Of a stretch of 64,000 nucleotides of DNA, positions 50,436 to 60,933 are shown one piece after another. Under the pieces are notes generated by a model, which worked only from the letters and a program-made list of their open reading frames with translations, made no database searches and was not told the origin of the DNA. Source of the stretch: Phycisphaeraceae bacterium (GTDB lineage Bacteria > Planctomycetota > Phycisphaerae > Phycisphaerales > Zrk34); NCBI GenBank assembly GCA_028282805.1, contig JANQHD010000010.1:186001-250000 (forward strand), written 5' to 3'. The position numbers were made by a program, and so were the translations under genes. Within the stretch, counting starts at the first letter, position 1; every line of letters starts with the position of its first letter.

Positions 50436-51836
50436 ATGAATCGGGCTGACGTGGTGGTCGGTTTGGGTCTGTCGTGGGCGCTGTCTGCGTTGGCGTTGGG
50501 TTGTGCCGCGGCGCAAGCAACCGAAGGCCCGTCGAAGCCGAACGTGATCGTGATCTTCACCGACGACCACGGCTTCGCCGACCTCGGCGCCCAAGGTGTG
50601 CGCGACGATGTCAAAACCCCGCACCTGGACCGGCTGGCGGCGGGCGGCGTACGGATGACGCACGGCTACGTCACCGCCCCGCAGTGCGTGCCCTCGCGCG
50701 CGGGGCTGCTGACCGGGCGCTACCAGACGCGCTTCAACCTCGAAACCAACCACGACGGCCCGCTGTTGCACGGCGAGGTCACGATCGCCGAGCGATTGAA
50801 ACGGGCGGGCTACATCACGGGCATGTGCGGCAAGTGGCACCTCAACCCGAACCGGCAGAGCAAGAACACGCCGCCGGGCGCCAAGCCGTTGGATTTCATG
50901 CCCCACCGCCAGGGCTTCGACGAGTACCTGTGCGGCCCGAGGCGGCGCTACCTCGCGTCGCACGACGCCAAGGGCAACAAACTCGACAAGCCCGCCATGG
51001 TCGAGGACCGGCGTTTCCGCATCGACGTGCAATCGGACTGGGCGGTGAACTTCATCGACCGCCACGCGGGCGGCGACGAGCCGTTCTTGTTGTACGTGTC
51101 ATACTTCGCGCCGCACGTGCCGTTGGAGGCGACGGACAGATACCTTGCGCGTTTTCCGGGCGAGATGCCGCATGAGCGCCGGCTGGCGTTGGCGATGCTG
51201 GCCGCGATCGACGACGGTGTCGGCCGGATCACGGAGAAGCTCGAAGAACACGGCGTCGAGCGCAACACGCTCGTCTTTTTCATCAGCGACAACGGCGCGC
51301 CGCTTAAACAGGGCGCGTGGGATGGGTCGCTCAACGAACCGTTGGTGGGCGAAAAGGGCATGCTCACCGACGGCGGCGTGCGGGTGCCGTTCCTCGTGAG
51401 TTGGCCGGGCGTGCTGCCGGCGGGCGAGGTGTACGAGAAACCGGTGATCTCGCTGGACGTCGCGGCGACCGCGAACGCGTTGGCCGGCCTGCCGCACGAC
51501 GAGGCGCTCGACGGGGTGAACCTCGTGCCCCACCTGCGCAGCGAGGCCGAGGTGCCGCCCCACGACCGGCTGTACTGGCGCTGGCGTTCGCAGGCCGCGG
51601 TGCGCCAGGGCCGGTGGAAGCTGATCATGCTCGGCGAGCACCACCGCTTGCTCTTCGACCTCGCGTCGCCGCAGCACGAACACGCCAACGTCATCGCCGA
51701 TCACCCCGAGGTCGCCGCCGAGCTGGAAGCCCACCTCAAACGCTGGGCCGCGGCACAGAACCCCGCGGGCCTGCCCACCGGCAAGCTCCACCCCGAGGGC
51801 TCGAAGTTCTTCCGCGCGCACCTCACTCGCCCCTAA
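50436..51836 (+). CDS. Secreted sulfatase (Cys-type, family S1)
   Basis: 466 aa with a signal peptide (residues 1-28, ends CAAAQA). Sulfatase landmarks: NVIVIFTDDHGFADLG (metal Asp pair), the formylglycine site CVPSRAGLLTGRYQTRF with the Cys to be modified, GKWHLN, VFFISDNGAP and GVRVPFLVSWPG. Predicted to cleave sulfate esters of polysaccharides in the periplasm, typical of marine planctomycetes. An AAGGAGA ribosome binding site fixes the start. No maturase or sulfated-glycan genes are next to it. Confidence 0.92.
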   Translation: MNRADVVVGLGLSWALSALALGCAAAQATEGPSKPNVIVIFTDDHGFADLGAQGVRDDVKTPHLDRLAAGGVRMTHGYVTAPQCVPSRAGLLTGRYQTRFNLETNHDGPLLHGEVTIAERLKRAGYITGMCGKWHLNPNRQSKNTPPGAKPLDFMPHRQGFDEYLCGPRRRYLASHDAKGNKLDKPAMVEDRRFRIDVQSDWAVNFIDRHAGGDEPFLLYVSYFAPHVPLEATDRYLARFPGEMPHERRLALAMLAAIDDGVGRITEKLEEHGVERNTLVFFISDNGAPLKQGAWDGSLNEPLVGEKGMLTDGGVRVPFLVSWPGVLPAGEVYEKPVISLDVAATANALAGLPHDEALDGVNLVPHLRSEAEVPPHDRLYWRWRSQAAVRQGRWKLIMLGEHHRLLFDLASPQHEHANVIADHPEVAAELEAHLKRWAAAQNPAGLPTGKLHPEGSKFFRAHLTRP

Positions 51837-51860
51837 CCGACCGGCGGGTCATGACCGGGC

Positions 51861-51886
51861 GGCGTGGTCACTTAAGTGACCACGCC
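51861..51886. repeat. CTTAAG-centred palindrome, copy 2 of the GC-rich type
   Basis: Identical over 26 bp to 48380-48405, 24 bp downstream of the sulfatase stop in a convergent gap. Confidence 0.9.
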
Positions 51887-52159
51887 AAACACGCGCTGGG
51901 CGATGGTTCGCGGGGACCACAAAACCAAATCAAGCACAGGCACATTGAGAAGCGAGCCGGCTCGTGCCGAGCCGGCCCGTGGCGGTGGGCCTGTTTCGGC
52001 GCGCGCTGTTTCACGACGCGAGGAAGAACCGGGACGGGCCCAACCGCGCTCTCAACACCGACGAACCCGTGCGGATAATCCATAACCAAACATCAATTTT
52101 AACTTAAAAATGGTATCGACCTGTGGCACAAAACGCGGGGCGGGCCGGCTCGCTTGTGC

Positions 52160-52286
52160 CCAGCGCGTAATAGCGGTCGCATCGACAAGCTCACCACGAC
52201 CGTTTGTGCGCACCGTGCGCAAGCCCGCTTTCTAAGGCCGTAATCGGCGATCGGGGCCTTACGATCGGTCCGCTATTACGCGCTGG
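52160..52286. ncRNA. Candidate structured RNA or MITE-like element
   Basis: Perfect 17-bp terminal inverted repeats (CCAGCGCGTAATAGCGG and complement) enclose 93 bp with two further hairpins, TGCGCA/TGCGCA and TAAGGCC/GGCCTTA. The predicted fold is a long closing stem with two arms. No ORF, no transposase nearby and no evident target duplication. Strand not determinable. Confidence 0.4.
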
Positions 52287-52458
52287 AACGACAACCCCGT
52301 GCGCCGCGCTGTTCGGCGATGCGCACCGGCCCGGCACAGCGGGTGGCGAACCTCGATGACGCGTCGGGAACCGGGGTGGGGCATCGGTCACGAAACCCGG
52401 CGCACGGTCTGTGCGCGGGCGCCGCGGTGCGCGGCATGCGGATCGGCCGTGTGCGATG

Positions 52459-52938
52459 TCAATCCCCGGGCATCCAGCGCACGTCGCCGGCGCGGAGCGT
52501 GGTGCCGTTGACCATGTTGTAGAGGTCAACGGTGGCCTGTTCGCTGGTCTGCATGGGCACGCGGGCGCGGACGATGCCGAGGTAGGGGTTGTACCAGAAG
52601 GCGGACCGCCCGTGCTCGGCGGTGACGTAGCGCGGGTTGAAGGCCTTGATGTTGTCGTCGGCGGCGACCTCGATCCAGACGATGGTCGGGCCGGTCAGGG
52701 GGTTGACCGGCAGCTGGTCGAACCACAGCTCGTCGATGACCATGGGGTAGCCGCGGCGTGTGAGGTCGGTTTCGCCGAGGCCGGCGTGGAAGATGGCTTT
52801 GCTCTCGATGGCGTGCATCGCGTGTTGGGTCTGTTCCACGAGGCTGTTCTGCTCGGCCCGCGCGCGCTGCTGGACCATGATCGTGGCGATCACGACCAGG
52901 ACGATCAGCGCGATCATGAAATCAACCAACAAGCGCAC
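52459..52938 (-). CDS. Pilin-like single-pass membrane protein
   Basis: 159 aa from a GTG start (VRLLVDFMIALIVLVVIATIM...). One N-terminal hydrophobic helix followed by an amphipathic helix and a mixed alpha/beta domain, reminiscent of type IV pilins/pseudopilins, but the GFTLIE processing site is missing. The frame is open 24 codons further upstream. Function unknown; it may belong with the PilT/GspE-type genes elsewhere in the genome. Confidence 0.55.
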   Translation of the reverse strand: MRLLVDFMIALIVLVVIATIMVQQRARAEQNSLVEQTQHAMHAIESKAIFHAGLGETDLTRRGYPMVIDELWFDQLPVNPLTGPTIVWIEVAADDNIKAFNPRYVTAEHGRSAFWYNPYLGIVRARVPMQTSEQATVDLYNMVNGTTLRAGDVRWMPGD

Positions 52939-53044
52939 AACAGGGCCTCCAGCGCACAGTCCGCCATCTTTTATGTTCAATTCAGGGCCGGGTGATGCAC
53001 GCGTATTCACCGCAGCGGGTGAGATTCGGGTGGGTCTGCGACGT

Positions 53045-53072
53045 TTGAACCGGTTGCGCGGGCCCGTACAAT
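53045..53072 (+). promoter_or_regulatory. Promoter of the M16 peptidase pair
   Basis: TTGAAC, 16-bp spacer, TACAAT, about 30 bp before the ATG at 53103. Confidence 0.6.
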
Positions 53073-53102
53073 GCGGCCGCCGAACATGGAGACCACAGAC
53101 GG

Positions 53103-54332
53103 ATGATCGAGAAGTTCGATTACGACAACGGGCTGACGCTATTGGTCGAGCCGATCGGGGGCGTGGCGAGCGTGGGCATGACGCTGCTGCTGCCCGGCGG
53201 CACGGCGAGCGAGCCGGCCGACCGGCTGGGCGCGGCGGCGGTGCTGAGCGATTGCGTGTTCCGCGGCGCCGGCGAGCTCGACGCCAAGGCCCACAGCGAT
53301 GCGCTCGACCAGCTCGGCGTGAAGCGCGGCTGCGCGGTGCAGACGTACCACCTGCGGCTGAGCGCCACGTTCATCGGGCACCAGATCGAACAAGCGATGC
53401 CGCTGCTGACGGACATGGTGCGCCGGCCACGGCTCATCGACGAGGGCTTTGAGCCGGCCCGGCAGTTGGCGGTGCAGGCGATCGATGCGCTGGAGGACGA
53501 GCCGCAGGAAAAACTGATGATCGAGTTGAAGGCGGCGCACCTGCCGGGGCCGTTGTCACGGTCGGCGATGGGTGATCGCGATCACCTGCTGGCGATGAAC
53601 AACGCGGACGTGCGGGCGCACCACGCGCGGACGTTCGTGCCGGGCGGCGCGATCATCGCGCTGTCGGGCGACGTGCAGCCGGCCCGGGCGCACGAACTGG
53701 TCGGGCGGCTGCTGGGCGACTGGTCGGGCAAGCTCGACCGCCCCGCCGCCGACGCGGCGCCGACGCCGGCCTACCACCACCACCACAACGATTCGGCACA
53801 ACAGCACATCGGCATCGCCTACGACGCGATGGCGGCGAGCGACGAGCGGGCGCCCCTGCAGCACGTGGCCACGGCGGTGCTGTCGGGCGGCATGAGCGGG
53901 CGTTTGTTCACGGAGGTGCGTGAGAAGCGCGGGCTGTGTTACGCGGTCTACGCCGGTTACAGCTCGCTGCTGGACCGCGGGGCGGTGACGGCCTACGCGG
54001 GCACGACCACCGAGCGTGCGACGGAGACGCTGGACGTGCTGGGCAAGGAGCTGCGCCGGCTGTACGAGGGTGTGGGGCAAGACGAGTTCGAGCGGGCGGT
54101 CGTGGGCCTCAAGTCGCGGATCGTGATGCAGGGCGAATCGACCAGCGCCCGCGCCAGCGCGATCGCGCAGGACGAGTTTCTGCTCGGCCGACCGCGCACG
54201 CTCGACGACTGCGCCGCGGAGGTCGACGCGGTGACGCTGGACAAGCTCAACGCGTTTTTAGCCGAGAACAAGCCGGGCGAGATGACGACCGTGACCATCG
54301 GACCGCAACCGCTGATCGGGCAACAAGCATGA
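53103..54332 (+). CDS. M16-family peptidase homologue lacking the zinc site
   Basis: 409 aa. Two insulinase-like halves are recognisable (DNGLTLLVEPIGGVASVG ... ; GGMSGRLFTEVREKRGLCYAVYAGYSS, the R/Y motif of the second domain). The HXXEH zinc motif is absent, so it is probably the non-catalytic subunit that pairs with the next gene product, as in processing-peptidase-like heterodimers. ATGA overlap with the downstream gene. Confidence 0.87.
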   Translation: MIEKFDYDNGLTLLVEPIGGVASVGMTLLLPGGTASEPADRLGAAAVLSDCVFRGAGELDAKAHSDALDQLGVKRGCAVQTYHLRLSATFIGHQIEQAMPLLTDMVRRPRLIDEGFEPARQLAVQAIDALEDEPQEKLMIELKAAHLPGPLSRSAMGDRDHLLAMNNADVRAHHARTFVPGGAIIALSGDVQPARAHELVGRLLGDWSGKLDRPAADAAPTPAYHHHHNDSAQQHIGIAYDAMAASDERAPLQHVATAVLSGGMSGRLFTEVREKRGLCYAVYAGYSSLLDRGAVTAYAGTTTERATETLDVLGKELRRLYEGVGQDEFERAVVGLKSRIVMQGESTSARASAIAQDEFLLGRPRTLDDCAAEVDAVTLDKLNAFLAENKPGEMTTVTIGPQPLIGQQA

Positions 54333-55573
54333 GCATCGAGTTCAAGAAGACGGTACTGGACAACGGCCTGACCGTGATCGGCGAGGTCAACGGCTCGGCG
54401 CACACCGCGGCGGTGGGTTTCTTCGTCAACGTCGGCACGCGCGACGAGACGCCCGAAGTCATGGGGGTCAGCCATTTTTTGGAGCACATGTGCTTCAAGG
54501 GCACCGACCGGCGCAGCGCCGACGACGTGAACCGCGACTTCGACCGGATCGGCGCTTCGTACAACGCGATGACCGGGCAGGAAGCGACGGTGTACTACGC
54601 GCACGTGCTGCCGGAGCACCTCGACGACGCGGTCGACCTGCTGGCGGACATCATGCGGCCGTCGCTGCGTGACGACGACTTCGAGATGGAAAAGAACGTG
54701 ATCCTCGAGGAGATCGGCATGTACGCCGACCGGCCGTTCTGGGTGGCGTACGAGCAGGCGATGGAATCGTTCTTCGGCCCGCACACGCTGGGTTACCGCA
54801 TACTCGGCACGCACGAGACGATCGGCGGGCTCGACGCCGACGCGATGCGCGGCTACTTCAACCGCCGCTACAGCCCGGACAACATGGTCGTTTCGCTCAG
54901 CGGCAAGGTCGACTTCGACCACACGGTCGCGCAGCTGAACGCGCTGTGCGGGGCGTGGCAACGCACGGGCGCCACGCGCGATTACGCGGGCGGTGAGCCG
55001 GCGCAGCGTGACGAAACACACGTCGACGAAAAGCTGACCAACCACTACGTGGTGGCGATCAGCGGCGGCCCGAGCAAGCAGGACGAGTCGCGCTACCCGG
55101 CGGCCGTGCTCGCGCACCTGCTGGGTGACAGCGACGGCAGCCGGCTGTACTGGAACCTGATCGACCCGGGCCTGGCCGACGAAGCGGAGTTGAGCCACCA
55201 GGGTTTCGACCGCACCGGCACGTTCGTGGCCTACGCGAGCTGCCCGCCCGGCAAGGCGGCGGAGGTGGAGCGTGTGCTGCTGCAAACGCTCGACGCGGCG
55301 ACCGAGGGGCTGACCGACAGCGAGGTCGAGCGCGCCCGCAACAAGATCGCGGTGGACCTGATGCTGCAGAACGAGCGGCCGAGCGGCCGGATGATGGCGC
55401 TGGGCGGCAACTGGCTGGCGACGGGCGAGTACCGGTCGCTGGACGACGAGCTGCGCCGCCTCGGGGCGGTCGACGCCGCGGCGGTCCGCGAGCTGTGCGC
55501 CGCGCACCGGTTCGAGGTGCGGACGGTGGTGCGGTTGACGCCTGGTGATGCGCCGGGTGAAGCGGGCGCATAA
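54329..55573 (+). CDS. M16-family zinc metallopeptidase
   Basis: 414 aa. Inverted zinc motif HFLEHMCFKG (HXXEH) with the downstream Glu in EMEKNVILEEIGMY; second half includes LGDSDGSRLYWNLIDPGLADEAEL. Likely the catalytic subunit partner of the upstream homologue. Starts with ATG overlapping the upstream stop. Substrate unknown; members process or degrade peptides. Confidence 0.9.
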   Translation: MSIEFKKTVLDNGLTVIGEVNGSAHTAAVGFFVNVGTRDETPEVMGVSHFLEHMCFKGTDRRSADDVNRDFDRIGASYNAMTGQEATVYYAHVLPEHLDDAVDLLADIMRPSLRDDDFEMEKNVILEEIGMYADRPFWVAYEQAMESFFGPHTLGYRILGTHETIGGLDADAMRGYFNRRYSPDNMVVSLSGKVDFDHTVAQLNALCGAWQRTGATRDYAGGEPAQRDETHVDEKLTNHYVVAISGGPSKQDESRYPAAVLAHLLGDSDGSRLYWNLIDPGLADEAELSHQGFDRTGTFVAYASCPPGKAAEVERVLLQTLDAATEGLTDSEVERARNKIAVDLMLQNERPSGRMMALGGNWLATGEYRSLDDELRRLGAVDAAAVRELCAAHRFEVRTVVRLTPGDAPGEAGA

Positions 55574-55577
55574 AGAA

Positions 55578-55603
55578 CGCCGAGGTCTGAGCGAACCTCG
55601 GCG
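55578..55603. terminator. Hairpin between converging M16 and HDOD-GGDEF genes
   Basis: 9-bp perfect stem CGCCGAGGT / ACCTCGGCG with an 8-nt loop, 5 bp after the M16 stop. No T-tract. Confidence 0.6.
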
Positions 55604-55636
55604 AACCCACTGCATGAGCAGATCATTGATCGGTGG

Positions 55637-57139
55637 TCACCCCGCCGCGACCTGCGGCGTGCGCGGGGCGAAGACCCGGACACAGTTGCGCCCGGAGTGC
55701 TTGGCGGCGTAGACGGCCTTGTCGGCGGCCTGCACGAGCTGGTCGGGGCGTTGGAAGACGGTCACGCCGTCGAAGCTCGCGACGCCGAGCGAGATGGTCA
55801 CGTGGAGCGTGAGGCACTCGTCGTAGGCGATGGGCGTGGACTCGACGTTCTTGCGGATCTGTTCGGCGAGCTGCGCGGCGCGCTTGCGGTCGTAACCGGG
55901 CAGCACGATGGCGAACTCTTCGCCGCCGTAACGCGCGACGAGCCCTTCGCCGCCGACCGTGTCCTGGAGCGTCTTGCTCAGCGAGATCAACACGGCGTCG
56001 CCCGCGGCGTGGCCGTGCGTGTCGTTGACGGACTTGAACCTGTCGGCGTCGAGGAAGATCACGCCCAGCGCGCTGGTCTGCTTCTTGGCGAACTCGAACT
56101 GCTGCTCGATGTACCCGTTGAACCTGCCGCGGTTGGCGGCGCCGGTCAGCGCGTCGCGGTTCATCTGTTCCTGGAGCTGCTCGTTGGTCTGCTGGAGCTG
56201 GTCGGCGCTCTGTTGCGACTCGAGCGTGAGCTGGAGCAGGGTTTCGTTGGCCTCGGCGAGCAGCGCGCCGGCGTCGCTGACCGAATCGCAGTCGATGTCG
56301 AACAGGCGCGCCATCTCCTTGGTCGCGTCGCCGATGGTTTTCAACAACTCCTCACAGTCGGCATGGTTCAGCTCGAAGCTCTGGCGGAGCTCGGCGAAGA
56401 ACGCGTCGATGTCGGCGTTGGGGCGGTTGAGGAACAGCCCGGCGGACTTGTGGCCGAGGGAGACGGCCCTGACGATCTTCTCGACCGCGGGCGGCGCCTT
56501 ATCCGGGAACTCGTGGTACTGGATCGGCGCGACGAGGATCGGCGGCAGCTTCCACTTCTCGGCCAGCTGGGCGCCGACCTCGGTGTGGGTGGTGCCGAAG
56601 CGCTGGCGCTCGAGCTTGATCAGCAGGTTGTTGTCGTCGCCGGCTTCGCCGATGAGCCCGATGTAGCCGTCGGACTTGCCGATGGTCTGGACCATGGCCA
56701 TCACGCCGAGGTCGGAGAACAACCCGCCGAGGAAGGCTTCTTCGTGCTCGATGAGGCCGGCCTTCTGGGCGATCGTGCGTGCGCCGACGGCGCCGAACAG
56801 CGACCGCTTCCAGAACTCCATCATGTCGAACTCGGAGTCCTTGTCACCCTTGAAGTTGCTGACGAGGCTGAAGCCGAGCGCGAGCGTCTTGACGCTGTTG
56901 AGCCCGAGGATGACCAGGGCGTGGCTGATGGTGCTGACGGACTGGCTCAGGCCGTAGTACGACGAGTTGACGGTTTTGAGGATCTTGCTCGACAGCGCGG
57001 GGTCGTTGCTGATCGTGGTGGCGATCTGCTTGATGTTGATGTCGGAGGTTCGGCAAAGCTCAATCACCTCCACCGCGATCGTCGGCAACGAAGGCAGCCG
57101 AGGGCACTTGAGGACCTTGTCGATAATGACCTGGCTCAT
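55637..57139 (-). CDS. HDOD-GGDEF domain protein, probable diguanylate cyclase
   Basis: 500 aa. N-terminal HDOD domain (LPSLPTIAVEVIELCRTSDINIKQIATTISNDPALSSKILKTVNSSYYG..., residues ~12-215), a coiled-coil linker (SQQSADQLQQTNEQLQEQMNRD) and a C-terminal GGDEF domain with the active-site GGEEF in LVARYGGEEFAIVLPG. The inhibitory I-site RxxD just before it is not present. Predicted to make c-di-GMP. Start at MSQVIIDKVLKCP, the first homologous Met. Confidence 0.9.
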   Translation of the reverse strand: MSQVIIDKVLKCPRLPSLPTIAVEVIELCRTSDINIKQIATTISNDPALSSKILKTVNSSYYGLSQSVSTISHALVILGLNSVKTLALGFSLVSNFKGDKDSEFDMMEFWKRSLFGAVGARTIAQKAGLIEHEEAFLGGLFSDLGVMAMVQTIGKSDGYIGLIGEAGDDNNLLIKLERQRFGTTHTEVGAQLAEKWKLPPILVAPIQYHEFPDKAPPAVEKIVRAVSLGHKSAGLFLNRPNADIDAFFAELRQSFELNHADCEELLKTIGDATKEMARLFDIDCDSVSDAGALLAEANETLLQLTLESQQSADQLQQTNEQLQEQMNRDALTGAANRGRFNGYIEQQFEFAKKQTSALGVIFLDADRFKSVNDTHGHAAGDAVLISLSKTLQDTVGGEGLVARYGGEEFAIVLPGYDRKRAAQLAEQIRKNVESTPIAYDECLTLHVTISLGVASFDGVTVFQRPDQLVQAADKAVYAAKHSGRNCVRVFAPRTPQVAAG

Positions 57140-57348
57140 GAAATACTGCTTTCCCTTACACACCCGCGAGCGCTTCGCGTCCGAGGGAACATCGTGAAGA
57201 CCAATGGAGGGAAGCATCCCCCCCAACCCCTTGTTGAATCACATTGGGTGTATCGACCCCTTCAGCGGCGTACTTAACGGCTCGATTGCGCCGGGTCAGC
57301 GTGATGTCTCGCAATAATGGCGTTAAAGGCAGGCACTTAGAACAGATG

Positions 57349-57385
57349 AAAAAACACGCCCCGCGCGGCAGGCGCGCGGGGCGTG
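57349..57385 (-). terminator. Rho-independent terminator of clpC
   Basis: A 13-bp perfect GC stem (CACGCCCCGCGCG and complement) with a 5-nt loop followed on the minus strand by six T, 37 bp after the clpC stop. Confidence 0.9.
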
Positions 57386-57421
57386 GGTGATTCTCGCAAG
57401 CGAGTCGGGTTATCGGTCCGC

Positions 57422-59971
<2,550 letters not shown>

Positions 59972-60306
59972 GATCTGCTCCCAGCTGAAAATCGCGTTGG
60001 GCTTCCTGCCTAGCGTCTCTGTCGGCATTATAGCCGCCCTATCCGCAGATTAGGGGCAAGGCCGATGCCGCCCGACACACGGTTAGTGACCGAATAATCG
60101 GACGGCGAACTGCCAGTGCGGCGTATCGGATGTCGCGGGCTGCCATTGCGTTACACGCACGCCCACACAGATACCAGATCGGCCATCGGGGGCGTCGGCT
60201 TGGCCGATTCAAACGCTTGGCGCGTGTAAAGATTGCACAAAGCGCCCCGCGCCGCGCATTGCCAGACCGGCGGGTACCGATTCTACGGCGTGGCGGGCCG
60301 GCCCGG
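59972..60306. other. 335-bp intergenic region upstream of clpC
   Basis: Lies between clpC and the GAF gene (both minus strand). It should hold the clpC promoter and the GAF-gene terminator, but I see no convincing -35/-10 pair, CIRCE or CtsR-type operator, and no gene. Confidence 0.5.
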
Positions 60307-60804
60307 TCAGGCCGTCTGGCGCGAACCGAGCAGCGACTCGGTGATCACCGCCAGCCGGCGGAGGTGGGTCAACTGCTCGGTGTTTAACTGCCGGGGCTTG
60401 CGGTCTTTGGCGCAGAGCGCACCGACACGCTCGCCGTTGGGCGCATGCAGCGGCACGCCGATGTAAAAACGGATGCCGTCGTGCGTCACCTGCGGGTTGT
60501 CCTCGAAACGCGAGTCGAGCGCCGTGTCCTCGACGAACAACACCTGATCGTCGAGGATCGTGTGGTTGCAAAACGCGTGCTTGCGATCGCCCTGGCACGC
60601 GGGCGTGCCCACGCGAGCCTTGAACCACTCGCGATCGGTATCGACCAGCGACACCGCGGCGATGGGCACTTCGAGCAACTCGCTGACCAGCTTCACGATC
60701 GCGTCGTACGCCGCCTCGGGTTCGGTGTCGAGGATGTTCAACGCACACAACGCCGCCAGACGTTTCAGGTCGTCCGCATGGTTGATCACGCTTTCGACGG
60801 ACAT
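60307..60804 (-). CDS. GAF domain protein
   Basis: 165 aa, almost entirely a single GAF domain: LCALNILDTEPEAAYDAIVKLVSELLEVPIAAVSLVDTDREWFKARVG, FCNHTILDDQVLFVEDTALDSRF, IRFYIGVPLHAPNGERVGALCAKDR. This subgroup usually occurs fused to histidine kinases or GGDEF domains; here it stands alone. The ligand is unknown. Confidence 0.87.
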   Translation of the reverse strand: MSVESVINHADDLKRLAALCALNILDTEPEAAYDAIVKLVSELLEVPIAAVSLVDTDREWFKARVGTPACQGDRKHAFCNHTILDDQVLFVEDTALDSRFEDNPQVTHDGIRFYIGVPLHAPNGERVGALCAKDRKPRQLNTEQLTHLRRLAVITESLLGSRQTA

Positions 60805-60933
60805 GGGATCACCCCCTATCGCCGACGCGATCCCCCGATTGGAACGCCGGCCACTTCACCATCAAGGTCGGTAAAAGTGGACACCGGATTGAGCTTATTC
60901 TCGGAAACCCACGGCAACCGCGCGCAGCCGCGA

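Larger units (their letters stand above)
51837..52458. other. 622-bp intergenic region rich in inverted repeats
   Basis: No convincing gene. It holds the GC-rich CTTAAG palindrome (51861-51886), a GCCGGCTCG hairpin near 51955-51976, a 12-bp repeat AAGCGAGCCGGC (51950-51961) matched inverted at 52144-52155, and the 127-bp element at 52160-52286. From 52290 to 52458 nothing distinctive. Confidence 0.7.

Noticed and set aside
52160-52286. Insertion sequence
   Set aside because: Terminal inverted repeats exist, but the element is only 127 bp with no transposase and no visible target-site duplication.
53103-55573. Possible frameshifted single M16 gene
   Set aside because: Both ORFs are full-length M16 proteins with their own N-terminal domain and an ATGA overlap; only the second has HXXEH, the usual heterodimer arrangement.
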